Shown here: piece by piece, positions 9,385-18,606 of the stretch
Numbering within the stretch: the stretch's first letter is position 1
Layout: each line of letters starts with the position of its first letter
The notes under the pieces: model-generated
Seen by the model: the letters and a program-made list of their open reading frames with translations, nothing else
What the model was told of the DNA's origin: nothing
The model's database searches: none
Program-made: the position numbers and the translations under genes
Origin: DATFDN01 sp963756495
Lineage (GTDB): Bacteria > Pseudomonadota > Alphaproteobacteria > Acetobacterales > Acetobacteraceae
Length of the DNA stretch: 64,000 bases
Direction: 5' to 3'
Assembly: GCA_963756495.1 (NCBI GenBank)
Contig: CAVWNS010000002.1
Coordinates: 372,001-436,000 of the forward strand

Positions 9385-10064
9385 ATGACCCTATACCGCT
9401 CCACCACCAGGTTGATGGCGGCCGGCGCGCTGCTCTGCTTGCCGCTATTTGCTTCAGCCGAGCCGGCAGCGACGAATAATGCAGCGACAACTGCCAATAC
9501 AGCTCCAACCGCCACGAGCGCGGAATCGCGTACGGCAGCGTCGGTGAAGCTTGACATGGTGCCATCGCTGATCGTGCTCACCGCGCATGGCGCCGCCCTC
9601 CAAGGGACGACCCTCACCCTTGCCGGGGTGAGCCCGAGCTCCATTATCTTCGCTGACCGGCCGGTGAGAGCCGCAGGTCATGCATTGACCAAGGACTTGC
9701 TGGATGAATGGAGGTAGGCAGCTTCGCCCAGGATGCGCCGAATGCAACCGTATCTGCCGTCACTGGGGATGGAGCTTCGGTCCGCGACGCCGTGGTTGAA
9801 CTGCGAAGCCCGCATCTCGATGGCGACCGGCTGACGTTCGACGTTCGCGTTCTGGAAGGAGATTTGACCGGCGCCGATGGGCCCGCATCGGTCTTCGTCG
9901 ACATCATCGGAATGCCACTTACACCGCTCTCGTTCGCCGGTGTGGCTCGGCGGACCGCGCGCCGCGCCTATTGGTACGGTGCCGCGACCGCGCCCTACGC
10001 TTACGGCTACCCGCCCCCCGCCTATCCGTCGCCCTATCGTTATCCCTATCCACCACCGTACTGA
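9385..10064 (+). CDS. Exported protein of unknown function, frameshifted
   Basis: A signal peptide (hydrophobic run ending S-A-E near residue 26) is followed by an Ala/Thr-rich stretch and a conserved-looking domain with SSIIFADRPVRAAGH. The frame breaks near 9711: TGGAGG should read TGGGAGG, joining DLLDEW to EVGSFAQDAP. Restored, the product is about 226 residues and ends in a Pro/Tyr-rich tail (PPPAYPSPYRYPYPPPY), a low-complexity segment often seen in surface or cell-wall proteins. I do not recognise the family. Only one base is missing, so an assembly error is likely. Confidence 0.6.
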
Positions 10065-10070
10065 AGTCGT

Positions 10071-10089
10071 GCACCGGCTTTTCCGGTGC
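10071..10089 (+). terminator. Possible hairpin after the exported-protein gene
   Basis: GCACCGG, loop CTTTT, CCGGTGC, starting seven bases after the stop. There is no T-run after the stem, so it is a weak call. Confidence 0.3.
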
Positions 10090-10152
10090 GCGGCACGTCC
10101 GAAGCAGGATCACGGGAGGGACCGGCGCGCCGAACGCGCCGGGTGAGGCGCC

Positions 10153-12499
10153 CTATTCCGCGACCTCCTGCTCGGCGTTCGACCCGTCCCCGCTATCCTC
10201 GTCCGGCTTGGGCAATGCGGGCAATGCGGCTTCGATGACCTCGAAGTCGAGCTTGCCGTCCTTGAGCGTCACCTTCACCGCGCCGCCGCGCACGAGCCGG
10301 CCGAACAGAAGCTCCTCGGCGAGCGGCTTCTTGACGTGCTCCTGGATCACGCGGGCGAGCGGGCGAGCGCCATAGAGCGGGTCGTAGCCGCGTTCGGCCA
10401 GCCACTCCTTCGCCGCCGAGGACAGCTCGATGGTGACGTTGCGATCGGCCAGCTGCGCCTCGAGCTGCATGACGAACTTCTCGACCACGCGCCCGACCAC
10501 CTCCGGCGTCAGGCCGGCGAACGGCACGATGGCGTCGAGCCGGTTGCGGAACTCCGGGGTGAACAGGCGCTTGACCGCCTCCTCGTCCTCGCCGATGCGG
10601 GAGTCGCGTCCGAAGCCGATGGAGGCGCGGGCGAGGTCGGCGGCACCGGCGTTGGTGGTCATGATCAGGATGACGTTGCGGAAATCGACGGTCTTGCCGT
10701 TGTGGTCCGTCAGCTTGCCGTGGTCCATCACCTGCAACAGGATGTTGAACAGGTCCGGATGCGCCTTCTCGATCTCGTCGAGCAGCAGCACAGCATGCGG
10801 ATGCTGGTCGATCGCATCGGTGAGCAAGCCCCCCTGGTCGAAGCCGACATAGCCGGGCGGCGCGCCGATCAGCCGGCTGACGCTGTGGCGTTCCATATAT
10901 TCGGACATGTCGAAGCGGATCAGCTCGATCCCCATGACCGAGGCGAGCTGGCGTGCCACCTCGGTCTTGCCGACGCCGGTGGGGCCGGAGAACAGGTAGT
11001 TGCCGATCGGCTTCTCGGGATCGCGCAGCCCGGCCCGCGACAGCTTGATCGCGGCCGCCAGCGACTTCGATCGCCTTGTCCTGGCCGAACACCATCGCCC
11101 GGACGTCGCGGTCCAGGTTGCGCAGCGTCTCCTTATCATCGGCGGAGACGGATTTGGGGGGAATCCGCGCGATCTTGGCGACGATCTCCTCGACATCCTT
11201 CAAGGTCACGGTCTTGCGGCGCTTGTGCTCGGGCAGCAGCATCCGCGACGCCCCGACCTCGTCGATCACGTCGATCGCCTTGTCGGGCAGCTTGCGGTCG
11301 TTGATGTACTTGGCCGACAGGTCCACCGCCGCGCGGATCGCCTCGTCGGTGTAGCGCACCTTGTGGTGCTTCTCGTAGTTCGCCTTCAGTCCGCGCAGGA
11401 TCTTCACGGTGTCTTCGAGTGTGGGCTCGTTGACGTCGATCTTCTGGAACCGGCGCACCAGGGCGCGGTCCTTCTCGAAGTAGTTGCGGAACTCCTTGTA
11501 GGTCGTGGAGCCGATGCAGCGCAGCGTGCCGGATGCCAGCGCGGGCTTCAGCAGGTTGGACGCGTCCATCGCGCCGCCGCTGGTCGCCCCGGCGCCGATC
11601 ACGGTGTGGATCTCGTCGATGAACAAGATGGCGCCGGGGTGGTTCTCCAGCTCCGACACCACGGCCTTGAGGCGTTCCTCGAAGTCGCCGCGATAGCGCG
11701 TGCCGGCGAGCAGCGCGCCCATGTCGAGCGCGAAGATGGTGGACTTGGCCAGCACCTCGGGCACGTCGCCCTCGACGATGCGCTTGGCCAGGCCCTCGGC
11801 GATGGCGGTCTTGCCGACGCCGGGATCGCCCACGTAGAGCGGGTTGTTCTTGGTGCGCCGACACAGGATCTGGATGGTCCGCTCGATCTCCTGCTCGCGC
11901 CCGATCAGCGGGTCGATCTTGCCGGCCAGCGCCTTTTTGTTCAGGTTCACGCAGTAGTTCGACAGGGCGTCCTGGTTGCGCCGGCCGGGCTTCTCCTCGC
12001 GTTCCTGTTCGTGATGGCCGTCCGAGGGATTGCTGCCCTGCACCGGGCGCTGCGCGGAGCGGCCGGGCGCCTTGGCAATGCCGTGGCTGATGAAATTGAC
12101 GGCGTCGAGCCGGGTCATGTCCTGCAGTTGCAGGAAGTAGACGGCATGGCTCTCGCGCTCGGAGAACAGGGCGACCAGGACGTTGGCCCCGCTCACCTCG
12201 TCGCGGCCGGAGGATTGGACGTGGATGGCGGCGCGCTGCACGACGCGCTGGAACCCGGCCGTGGGCTTGGGATCGCCCGCACGATCGGTGGCAAGGCCGG
12301 CCAGGTCCTTCTGAAGGAACTCCCCGAGATCGGCCCGCAGCTTGTCGAGGTCGACGCCGCAGGCCCGCAGCACCGTCGCGGCGTCGGTATCGTCCGTCAG
12401 CCCCAGGAGCAGATGCTCGAGCGTCGCATACTCGTGGTGGCGATCGCTGGCGAGCGACAGGGCGCGATGCAGCGTCTGTTCGAGGTTCCGTGAAAGCAT
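10153..12499 (-). CDS. clpA: ClpA, ATPase subunit of ClpAP protease, frameshifted
   Basis: An AAA+ unfoldase that feeds substrates into ClpP. The N-domain (MLSRNLEQTLHRALSLA) is followed by the first AAA module with Walker A G224-T231 (GDPGVGKT). The second module carries GPTGVGKTE, DEIEKAHPD and an IGF tripeptide in the position of the ClpP-docking loop. The frame breaks at about 11065: the minus strand reads GAAGTCGCTGG where GAATCGCTGG restores AIESLAAAIKLS. The repaired protein is 781 residues, a normal ClpA length. An extra base in a gene this conserved looks like an error. It follows clpS on the same strand with an 80-base gap. Confidence 0.9.
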
Positions 12500-12578
12500 G
12501 GCGACGCTCCTAACGCGCTCGAATTGTCAGTCAGGCCTGGGGGCCGTCATCATGGCCCCGCGGTGCTCCCGCCGGCCA

Positions 12579-12908
12579 TCATTCCTTCTCGATCGTGCAT
12601 TGCAAGGGGTGCTGGTTCTGGCGGGCGAGGTCCATGACCTGGGTGACCTTGGTCTCCGCCACTTCGTAAGTGTACACGCCGCAGACGCCCACACCGCGAC
12701 GGTGGACGTGCAACATGATCCGGGTCGCCTCCTCGCGGTTCTTTTGAAAGAACCGCTCCAGTACATGGACGACGAATTCCATGGGCGTGTAGTCATCGTT
12801 CAGCATCAGAACCTTGTACATGGCCGGCTTGCGGGTCTTTGGCCGCGCCTTGACCACGACACCCGTCGTGGTCCCCTCGCCGCCTCCGCGCTTGTCACTG
12901 TCGCTCAT
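12579..12908 (-). CDS. clpS: ClpS, adaptor for ClpAP (N-end rule)
   Basis: A 109-residue adaptor that delivers N-degron substrates to ClpA. The core has the family hallmarks YKVLMLNDDYTPMEFVVHVL and the C-terminal VAETKVTQVMDLARQNQHPL. The flexible N-terminal tail (MSDSDKRGGGEG) is the part that engages ClpA. I chose ATG at 12908 for its typical MSDSDK opening; an in-frame ATG at 12926 is possible. It lies directly upstream of clpA, the usual arrangement. Confidence 0.92.
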   Translation of the reverse strand: MSDSDKRGGGEGTTTGVVVKARPKTRKPAMYKVLMLNDDYTPMEFVVHVLERFFQKNREEATRIMLHVHRRGVGVCGVYTYEVAETKVTQVMDLARQNQHPLQCTIEKE

Positions 12909-13045
12909 CGTCAGGTTCCGCGCCATCCGCGCCCGTCTTGCCCACTCTCCTGGGGGAGAAGCATATCGGAAGGTCCTCGCCAGATAAAAGGGCATTCCTG
13001 GCGCCGTTTCACCCGCCGGATGGCTGCGTTGGTGGCACAAACGCA

Positions 13046-13079
13046 AAAGAGCCCCGGGCGGAACCGCCCGGGGCTCTTT
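13046..13079 (-). terminator. Strong intrinsic terminator after the phasin gene
   Basis: AAAGAGCCCCGGGCGG and its exact complement form a 16-bp stem around a two-base AA (effectively GAAC) loop. On the minus strand the stem ends in CTCTTTT, and on the plus strand in CTCTTT. It lies 24 bases past the phasin stop and 137 bases before the clpS start. Confidence 0.85.
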
Positions 13080-13102
13080 GAGCCGGAAGAGGCCAGCGCC
13101 GC

Positions 13103-13777
13103 TCAGACGGCGCGGCCGAACTTCTCGACGGCGAGGCTGACGCGCGCCGTGACGGGCGCGAGCGCCTGCTCGGTCAGCTTGATCGAGGTCTCGGTCAGCC
13201 GGCTGGATTCGGCCAGCGTCTTCTCCATCGCCGTCCGCGCCAGGTTGGCCTGGACCTCGAACGCGTCCTTGACGGACTTGGCGCCTGCCATGGCCTTGAA
13301 CGCGAACATCGTCTCCGCGATCTGAGCCTGCGCCGTCGCGGCGACCTGCTTGCCGAGGTCCTGCAACCCGACCGCCCAGATCTGGCCGGACTTCACCAGC
13401 GCCTCGAAATTGCCCTGGCCGAACGCCACGAAATCTTCAGTTGTTTGCATTGCCTTCTCCATCCCTTCCTTCATGCGCGCCTGCGTCTGCTCGACGCTGC
13501 TCGCCGTCTGCGCGATGCTGCCCTTCAAAGAATCCGCGGTGCGGTCGATCACCGCCGTGGTGCGATCGACCGCCGCATTGGCCATGGCCGCCGTCCGGGC
13601 CGCCGAGACCGATGCCGAAGCCGCACTCAGGGGTGCCGAGGGGAACACCGACGTCGTGGGCGGCGCACCCGCCGCGTCCGCGGCGGCCGAGGCTAGCCCG
13701 GCTGCCATTGCCGCCGGAGCGGTTGCCATCGTCGCGGCAGCCGCCGCCTGCTCTTCTGCTTTCGTCCTGAACGCCAT
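13103..13777 (-). CDS. Phasin-family protein
   Basis: A 224-residue Ala-rich helical protein. The phasin core covers about residues 115-210, with QTTEDFVAFGQGNFEALVKSG and a run of amphipathic helices. Phasins coat polyhydroxyalkanoate granules and control their size. The start at 13777 was chosen because GGGAGTGAGCAGG precedes it; an earlier ATG at 13816 adds 13 residues. The long Ala/Ser/Thr N-terminal extension is low complexity. No PHA synthase is nearby. Confidence 0.85.
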   Translation of the reverse strand: MAFRTKAEEQAAAAATMATAPAAMAAGLASAAADAAGAPPTTSVFPSAPLSAASASVSAARTAAMANAAVDRTTAVIDRTADSLKGSIAQTASSVEQTQARMKEGMEKAMQTTEDFVAFGQGNFEALVKSGQIWAVGLQDLGKQVAATAQAQIAETMFAFKAMAGAKSVKDAFEVQANLARTAMEKTLAESSRLTETSIKLTEQALAPVTARVSLAVEKFGRAV

Positions 13778-14037
13778 CCTGCTCACTCCCTCAGTCACCG
13801 TTTCCTGATGCTGCACTGCAACACATCCCGGAGATAGCGACGGACCGGTCGATCATCAAGAGGTTTTTTGTGCACTGCACCATAAAACTGGCGGCTAGCC
13901 GGTGCGTGCCGGATTATTCGGCAAGGCTTCCATATTGGCCGTTAACCCCTTCAAAGCTTTCTCTTTCGTCATTCCATGCTGGACAAGCTCACAGGAATGT
14001 TTCTAAGGTCGTGTTATCAGCGGAGGAGACGGACACC

Positions 14038-15270
14038 ATGGCAGCTTGGCGCCGCCAGCCTCGTATCCTCGTGCGCGCGGCCTCCCTTGCGCTCGCTCTT
14101 GTCGGTGTCACGGGGGCGTCGCGCCCGGCAGCCGCCCAGATCGGCTCGGAGCGCTACGCATCAATTGTGGTGGACGCAGGCACCGGGGCGGTATTGGAAG
14201 AGGTCAACCCGGATGCGGCGCGCCACCCGGCGAGCCTCGCCAAGCTGATGACCCTCTACTTGACGTTCGAGGCGCTGCGCGACCGGCGGATGACGCTGGA
14301 CGACGAGGTGCCCGTCTCCGAGCACGCGGCGCAGATGGAGCCGACCAAGCTGGGCCTGATGCCGGATACAAGGATCACCGTCCAGCAGGCGATCATGGGA
14401 TTGGTCACCCGCTCGGCCAATGACGCCGCCGCCGCCCTTGGAGAGATGCTGGGCGGCAGTGAGGAGAGATTCGCGCAGCTGATGACCTTGCGCGCGCGCG
14501 CGCTGGGAATGCGCAGCAGCACCTTCACCAACGCTTCGGGCCTGCCCGACCCCGACGCCTGGACGACGGCGCGCGACCTCGCGTTGCTGGCTCGCCGGCT
14601 CGTTGCCGACTTCCCCGGCTACTATCATTTCTTCAGCACCCCCCAGTTCGTCTTCCATGGCCAGGTGATCTTCAACCACGACAACATGCTGAAATCGTAC
14701 CCGGGCGCCGATGGGCTGAAAACGGGCTACACCGTCGCCTCCGGCCATAACCTGGTCACCAGCGCGATGCGGGGCGGCACAAGGCTGATCGGGGTGGAGC
14801 TGGGCTGCGCCACCAACGGCGAGCGCGACGTGCATATGGCAGCGCTGCTGAATGCCGGCTTCACCCAGCTCGGCGTGCCGGTGAGCGAGCGCCCGGTCGT
14901 GGTCGCGCGCGCCAGCCAGTTCCCGAGCCTGATCAGCTCCGCCCGCGCCGCCGAGGTTGAGCGCGGGTCCGAGCCTCGCGTGCGCGCCGTGGCGCAGCTC
15001 CGCCCCGCCATGCCGGCCCGCTGGGGCATCCAGGTCGGCAGCTTCGCCAGTGCGCGGGCAGCGCACGCCGCGGCAGAGCGCGCGCGCCAAGCCGCGGAGT
15101 TGGGAGCGCCGCATGTCGAGCACGCCTATGTCCACGGTCGCCGCAGTTGGCGCGCGCAGGTGCTCGGGCTCACCGCGCCGGAGGCCTCCGCCGCTTGCAG
15201 CACCGTGTCCAAGCACGGCGGCGCATGCGCGGTCATCCGCGCCGAATCGCGCCAGGTCGCCGAACTTTGA
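14038..15270 (+). CDS. D-alanyl-D-alanine carboxypeptidase with SPOR domain
   Basis: A periplasmic penicillin-binding protein that trims the terminal D-Ala of peptidoglycan stem peptides. After a signal peptide ending A-A-A-Q near residue 34 the three S11 family motifs are present: S66-L-A-K69 (nucleophile), S126-A-N128 and K228-T-G230. Residues of about 330-405 look like a SPOR domain (WGIQVGSFASARAAHAAAER), which binds denuded glycan at the septum. ATG at 14038 has GGAGGA upstream. The 410-residue length suits the DacC/DacF-like SPOR fusion common in alphaproteobacteria. Confidence 0.9.
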   Translation: MAAWRRQPRILVRAASLALALVGVTGASRPAAAQIGSERYASIVVDAGTGAVLEEVNPDAARHPASLAKLMTLYLTFEALRDRRMTLDDEVPVSEHAAQMEPTKLGLMPDTRITVQQAIMGLVTRSANDAAAALGEMLGGSEERFAQLMTLRARALGMRSSTFTNASGLPDPDAWTTARDLALLARRLVADFPGYYHFFSTPQFVFHGQVIFNHDNMLKSYPGADGLKTGYTVASGHNLVTSAMRGGTRLIGVELGCATNGERDVHMAALLNAGFTQLGVPVSERPVVVARASQFPSLISSARAAEVERGSEPRVRAVAQLRPAMPARWGIQVGSFASARAAHAAAERARQAAELGAPHVEHAYVHGRRSWRAQVLGLTAPEASAACSTVSKHGGACAVIRAESRQVAEL

Positions 15271-15301
15271 GGCACACGGTCCCGGCGCGCGGGTCACGGT
15301 G

Positions 15302-15480
15302 CTAGCAGGCTGCGGAAAAAAGCATTGTTCAAGCAATGGTCAGTTCCAATGCCCTGTCATGGTCGGCGAAGGCCGACCATCCAAGCCTGTGATTCCAGGA
15401 ACTTGCATGGTGCACAAAGGCGTGGATGCGCGCGACAAGCGCGAGCAGGATGGATGAATGCAATTTCCGCAGCCTGCTAG
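15302..15480. mobile_element. Short IS remnant or MITE with 17-bp inverted ends
   Basis: CTAGCAGGCTGCGGAAA at 15302-15318 is perfectly mirrored at 15464-15480, giving a 179-base element. On the minus strand the interior encodes FVHHASSWNHRLGWSAF in an open frame stopping at 15329, which looks like the C-terminal end of a transposase. An internal hairpin (GGTCGGC, loop GAAG, GCCGACC) lies at 15361-15378. No target-site duplication was seen. Confidence 0.6.
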
Positions 15481-15498
15481 AGCCTGATCAGTGCCCGA

Positions 15499-16593
15499 TC
15501 AGCCGACCCGGAACCGCTGCAACGCCGTCTCATCGAAGGCCAATCCGAAGCCCGGCGCGTCGGACAGCACGATCTCGCCGCCCTCGATGGGCGCCGTCTG
15601 CTGGAACAGCTTCAGCATCCACGGCATGTACTCCACCGTGAGCCCGTTCGGGATGGCGGCGACCAAGTGGGCGTGGAACTCGGGAATGAGATGGCTGACG
15701 ACCGGCAGGTTGAACGCCTCCGCCATCCCGGCGACCTTCATCCAGGGCGTGACGCCGCCGACGCGCGCGAGATCGATCATGATGATATCGACCGCGCGCG
15801 CCTCGATCATGTGACGGAACGGCACCGGGCCCCACACGTACTCCCCGCCCGCCACCGGAGTCGCCAGCGCGTTGGCGACGCGCGCCAGGCCGGGATAATC
15901 TTCGGCCGCCGTCACATCCTCCAGCCAGAAGAAGCCGACATCCTCGACCCGCCGGCCGATGTCGATCGCCTGCTCGACGCGCCAGCGCTGGTTGATGTCG
16001 CACATCAGCTTGATGTCGGGGCCGATCGCCTCGCGCACGGTGCGCGCGCGCCGTACTTCCTCGGCGATGCTTGGACGCCCGGGGAGCGCCATCTGGGTCT
16101 TCATCTCGGTGAAGCCCCTCTCCACCAGGCGGCGCGCGGCCGTGCCCGCCTGCTGGTCGCTCAACCCGCGCCTGAGCGAGCCGGAGGCGTAGGTGGGCAC
16201 CCGATTGCGCGCCCCGCCCAGCAGCTTCCACACCGGCTGGCCGAGCACCTTGCCCTTGATGTCCCAGAGCGCGATGTCGATCGCGGCACAGGCGAGGGTG
16301 AAGATGCCGCCCGGTTCGCAGCCGCCGGCCGCCTCGCGCATTCGCGCGGCGATCGCCTCGGGCCGCAGCGGATCGTCGCCGACGATCACCTCGCCCAGAG
16401 CCTCCACGGCATTCTTCAGCGCGCCGGTCAGGCGGCCGGCGAAGAAGCTCAGCCCGATCCCCTCCACGCCATCATCGGTGCGCATCCGCAAGGTCACCAC
16501 CGGGCGGGTCGCATCCTCACGCTCCGGGCTGTCAGCCAGCGGGTCGTCCTCGGGAATGCTCAGGATGTCGGTCCGCAGGCTGGCGATCTTCAT
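15499..16593 (-). CDS. Enolase-superfamily (mandelate racemase/MLE type) enzyme
   Basis: A 364-residue TIM-barrel enzyme, probably a sugar-acid dehydratase or racemase. The metal ligands are D199 (in CDIN), E225 (WLED) and E251 (GGE). H301 with D274 forms the usual His-Asp dyad. The K-x-K motif on the second strand reads K165-T-Q167, so the second lysine is Gln. The substrate cannot be told from sequence. It is the last gene of a minus-strand set with a class III CoA transferase, a cupin and a Fur-like regulator, which suggests an acid catabolic route. Confidence 0.85.
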   Translation of the reverse strand: MKIASLRTDILSIPEDDPLADSPEREDATRPVVTLRMRTDDGVEGIGLSFFAGRLTGALKNAVEALGEVIVGDDPLRPEAIAARMREAAGGCEPGGIFTLACAAIDIALWDIKGKVLGQPVWKLLGGARNRVPTYASGSLRRGLSDQQAGTAARRLVERGFTEMKTQMALPGRPSIAEEVRRARTVREAIGPDIKLMCDINQRWRVEQAIDIGRRVEDVGFFWLEDVTAAEDYPGLARVANALATPVAGGEYVWGPVPFRHMIEARAVDIIMIDLARVGGVTPWMKVAGMAEAFNLPVVSHLIPEFHAHLVAAIPNGLTVEYMPWMLKLFQQTAPIEGGEIVLSDAPGFGLAFDETALQRFRVG

Positions 16594-16670
16594 GTTGATG
16601 TCCTCCCGGTTCGTCTCCTACGCCGGCCGCTTGCGGCGGAGCAGCTAGCGCGGCCGGTCGAAGCTGTCGG

Positions 16671-17846
16671 TCATGCCGCGCCCGTCGTGCGCAGCGCGGC
16701 GATATCGCCCGCGGCGTAGCCCAGCTCCGTCAGGACCGCGTCCGTGTGCTGGCCGAGCGCCGGCACTTCGCTCATCGCCGCCTCGATGTCGGTGAGGGTC
16801 ACCGCCGGCAGCAAGGCGCGCAGCGTGCCGACCGGACTGGCGATGTCGCGCCAGCGATCGCGTGCCGCAAGCTGCGGATGGTTCCATAGGTCCAGCGCAT
16901 CGTTCAGCCGTCCGTTCGCGATGCCGGCGGCGTCCAGCAACGCGACCACCTCCAGGGCGGTCTTGTCGGCGAAGAACGCCTCGATCTCGGCGGTCAGTTC
17001 CTCGCGATGGTCCCGGCGCGCGGCATTGTCGCGGTAGCGCGGATCGCTCGTCCAGCCGGGCCGGTTCATCACCTTCGCGCAGAACGTGGCCCACTCGCGC
17101 TCGTTCTGCAGACCGAAGATGACCGGGCCGTCCTTGGTGCGATGCGCGCCATAGGGCGCCAGCGCCGGATGGTTCAGCGCCTGACGCGGCAATGGCGACT
17201 CCCCATACGCCGTCCGGTACATCGGATACGTCATCCACTCGGCAAGCGCGTCGAGCATGGCGACCGTGACGTTCGCCCCCTGTCCGGTCCGCTCGCGCCG
17301 CAGCAGCGCGGCCAGGATGCCGGACTGGGCATACATGCCGGTCGCGATGTCGGCGGCCGAAATGCCGACCCGGGAGGGCTGCTCGGGCGTTCCGGTGACG
17401 CTGATCAGCCCGGATTCGGCCTGGATCAACAGGTCGTACGCCTTCTTGTCCGCGAACGGCCCGCCCTCGCCGTAGCCCGAGATGTCGCAGACAATCAGGC
17501 GCGGGTTGCGTGGGGATAGCAGGGCATGCGTCAGTCCGAGCCGCGCGGTCGCGCCAGGCGCCAGATTCTGCACCAGCACGTCAGCACGCTCGATGAGCCG
17601 CTCAAGCACCTCCCGCGCGGCCGGCTGCTTGATGTCGAGCGTCACGCTCCGCTTGCCTCGGTTGAGCCAGACGACGAACGAGGAGATGCCGCGCACGTAG
17701 CTGTCGTAGCCGCGCGCGAAATCGCCCTCGCCCGGCCGCTCGACCTTGATCACCTCGGCGCCAAGGTCGGCGAGATGGCGCGTGCAAAGCGGTGCCGCCA
17801 CCGCGTGCTCCAGCGCGACGACGCGCATGCCGTCCAGGGGACGCAT
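16671..17846 (-). CDS. Class III (CaiB/BaiF) CoA transferase
   Basis: A 391-residue CoA transferase that moves CoA between carboxylic acids through an aspartyl-CoA intermediate. The opening LDGMRVVALEHAVAAPLCTRHLADLGAEV is typical; its key features are the ADLGAEVIKVE motif and AYDLLIQAESG with the catalytic Asp. It starts 10 bases after the cupin stop and precedes the enolase-type gene, so all three are likely cotranscribed. A nine-codon frame (ATG overlapping its stop, ending at 16645) may be the vestige of another gene. The acid substrate is unknown. Confidence 0.88.
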   Translation of the reverse strand: MRPLDGMRVVALEHAVAAPLCTRHLADLGAEVIKVERPGEGDFARGYDSYVRGISSFVVWLNRGKRSVTLDIKQPAAREVLERLIERADVLVQNLAPGATARLGLTHALLSPRNPRLIVCDISGYGEGGPFADKKAYDLLIQAESGLISVTGTPEQPSRVGISAADIATGMYAQSGILAALLRRERTGQGANVTVAMLDALAEWMTYPMYRTAYGESPLPRQALNHPALAPYGAHRTKDGPVIFGLQNEREWATFCAKVMNRPGWTSDPRYRDNAARRDHREELTAEIEAFFADKTALEVVALLDAAGIANGRLNDALDLWNHPQLAARDRWRDIASPVGTLRALLPAVTLTDIEAAMSEVPALGQHTDAVLTELGYAAGDIAALRTTGAA

Positions 17847-17856
17847 CCTGGCTCTC

Positions 17857-18606
17857 CTACGCTGCGGGATCGGGGCGGTGGGGGAACTGCATCACGAGCA
17901 GATCGAGCCCGCCCGCCCCCGCGGCAGCGACGAGGGCCGGCTCGTCGCCGCCGATGAAGACGCAGGCATGCCGGCCGAGCGCCTGGCCGTCACGCATGAG
18001 CGTGCCGCCCAGCACGAGCCAGAACTGGCCGCGCCCGGCCTGCGGATCGGGACCTTCCAGTCGCGCATCCTCCAGCAGACGCCACCGCCAGGCGGCGAGC
18101 CCGTCCGGCTCGGGGCCGAGAATGCTCTCGCGGCCGGCTGCTAGAGCATCAACCGCCGTCAGAGGTCCCGCCATTGCCTCCCGGTGCCGGCGCGGCCGGG
18201 GAAGATCGGCGCGGGCGCCGGGCATATAGCGCGCGCCAGGGTCCCAGCCATTGCGCAGGGTGAAGTAGGAGATGCCCTCGGCGCCCGCCCGGATCGGGCC
18301 GTAGGGTGAGAAGGCGGCGGTGAAATGGATCGCGATCGGCGCCACCGCATGCGTGCCGAGCCGGCCTGCGCCCTGCACCACGACCTGGAACTGGTCGGAC
18401 TGGTGGAAGTGCGCGCCGACGGTCACATCCGGGTCCTGCTCGACCAGGAACGCCACCGGATAGACCGCGCCCGGGTCGGATGACTGTGCGGACGCCGGAC
18501 CGTAACGGTTGGCGCCGATGAAACTGGTGTGCCAGAACGTGGCGTCCTTCGAGACGGCGCGCCGGCGAGTAGCAAGGGCGTCGTCGGTTGTCGCAGTCAC
18601 AGGCAT
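17857..18606 (-). CDS. Cupin-fold protein of unknown function
   Basis: A 249-residue protein from ATG at 18606, which has GGAGG upstream and overlaps the stop of the Fur-like gene by ten bases. The first half has the cupin-like signature GAHFHQSDQFQVVVQGAGRLG with two His residues that could bind metal. A second cupin-like half ends in GRHACVFIGGDEPALVAAAG. I cannot assign a reaction. Position between a regulator and a CoA transferase suggests a part in the same pathway. Confidence 0.7.
   Translation of the reverse strand: MPVTATTDDALATRRRAVSKDATFWHTSFIGANRYGPASAQSSDPGAVYPVAFLVEQDPDVTVGAHFHQSDQFQVVVQGAGRLGTHAVAPIAIHFTAAFSPYGPIRAGAEGISYFTLRNGWDPGARYMPGARADLPRPRRHREAMAGPLTAVDALAAGRESILGPEPDGLAAWRWRLLEDARLEGPDPQAGRGQFWLVLGGTLMRDGQALGRHACVFIGGDEPALVAAAGAGGLDLLVMQFPHRPDPAA

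Noticed and set aside
9386..10064. Two separate small proteins
   Set aside because: The two frames read as one protein when a single G is added near 9711, so I merged them.
10153..11196. A second, independent Clp-like ATPase
   Set aside because: It is the frameshifted C-terminal half of clpA; both halves share one gene layout.
13600..13770. Coding repeats in the phasin N-terminus as a separate gene
   Set aside because: The Ala-rich run is low-complexity sequence within one continuous phasin frame.
15359..15380. Intrinsic terminator for the carboxypeptidase gene
   Set aside because: The hairpin is good but no T-run follows it, and it lies inside an IS remnant.
16645..16674. Nine-codon frame overlapping the CoA-transferase stop
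   Set aside because: Too short to call a gene; it may be a vestige but cannot be supported.
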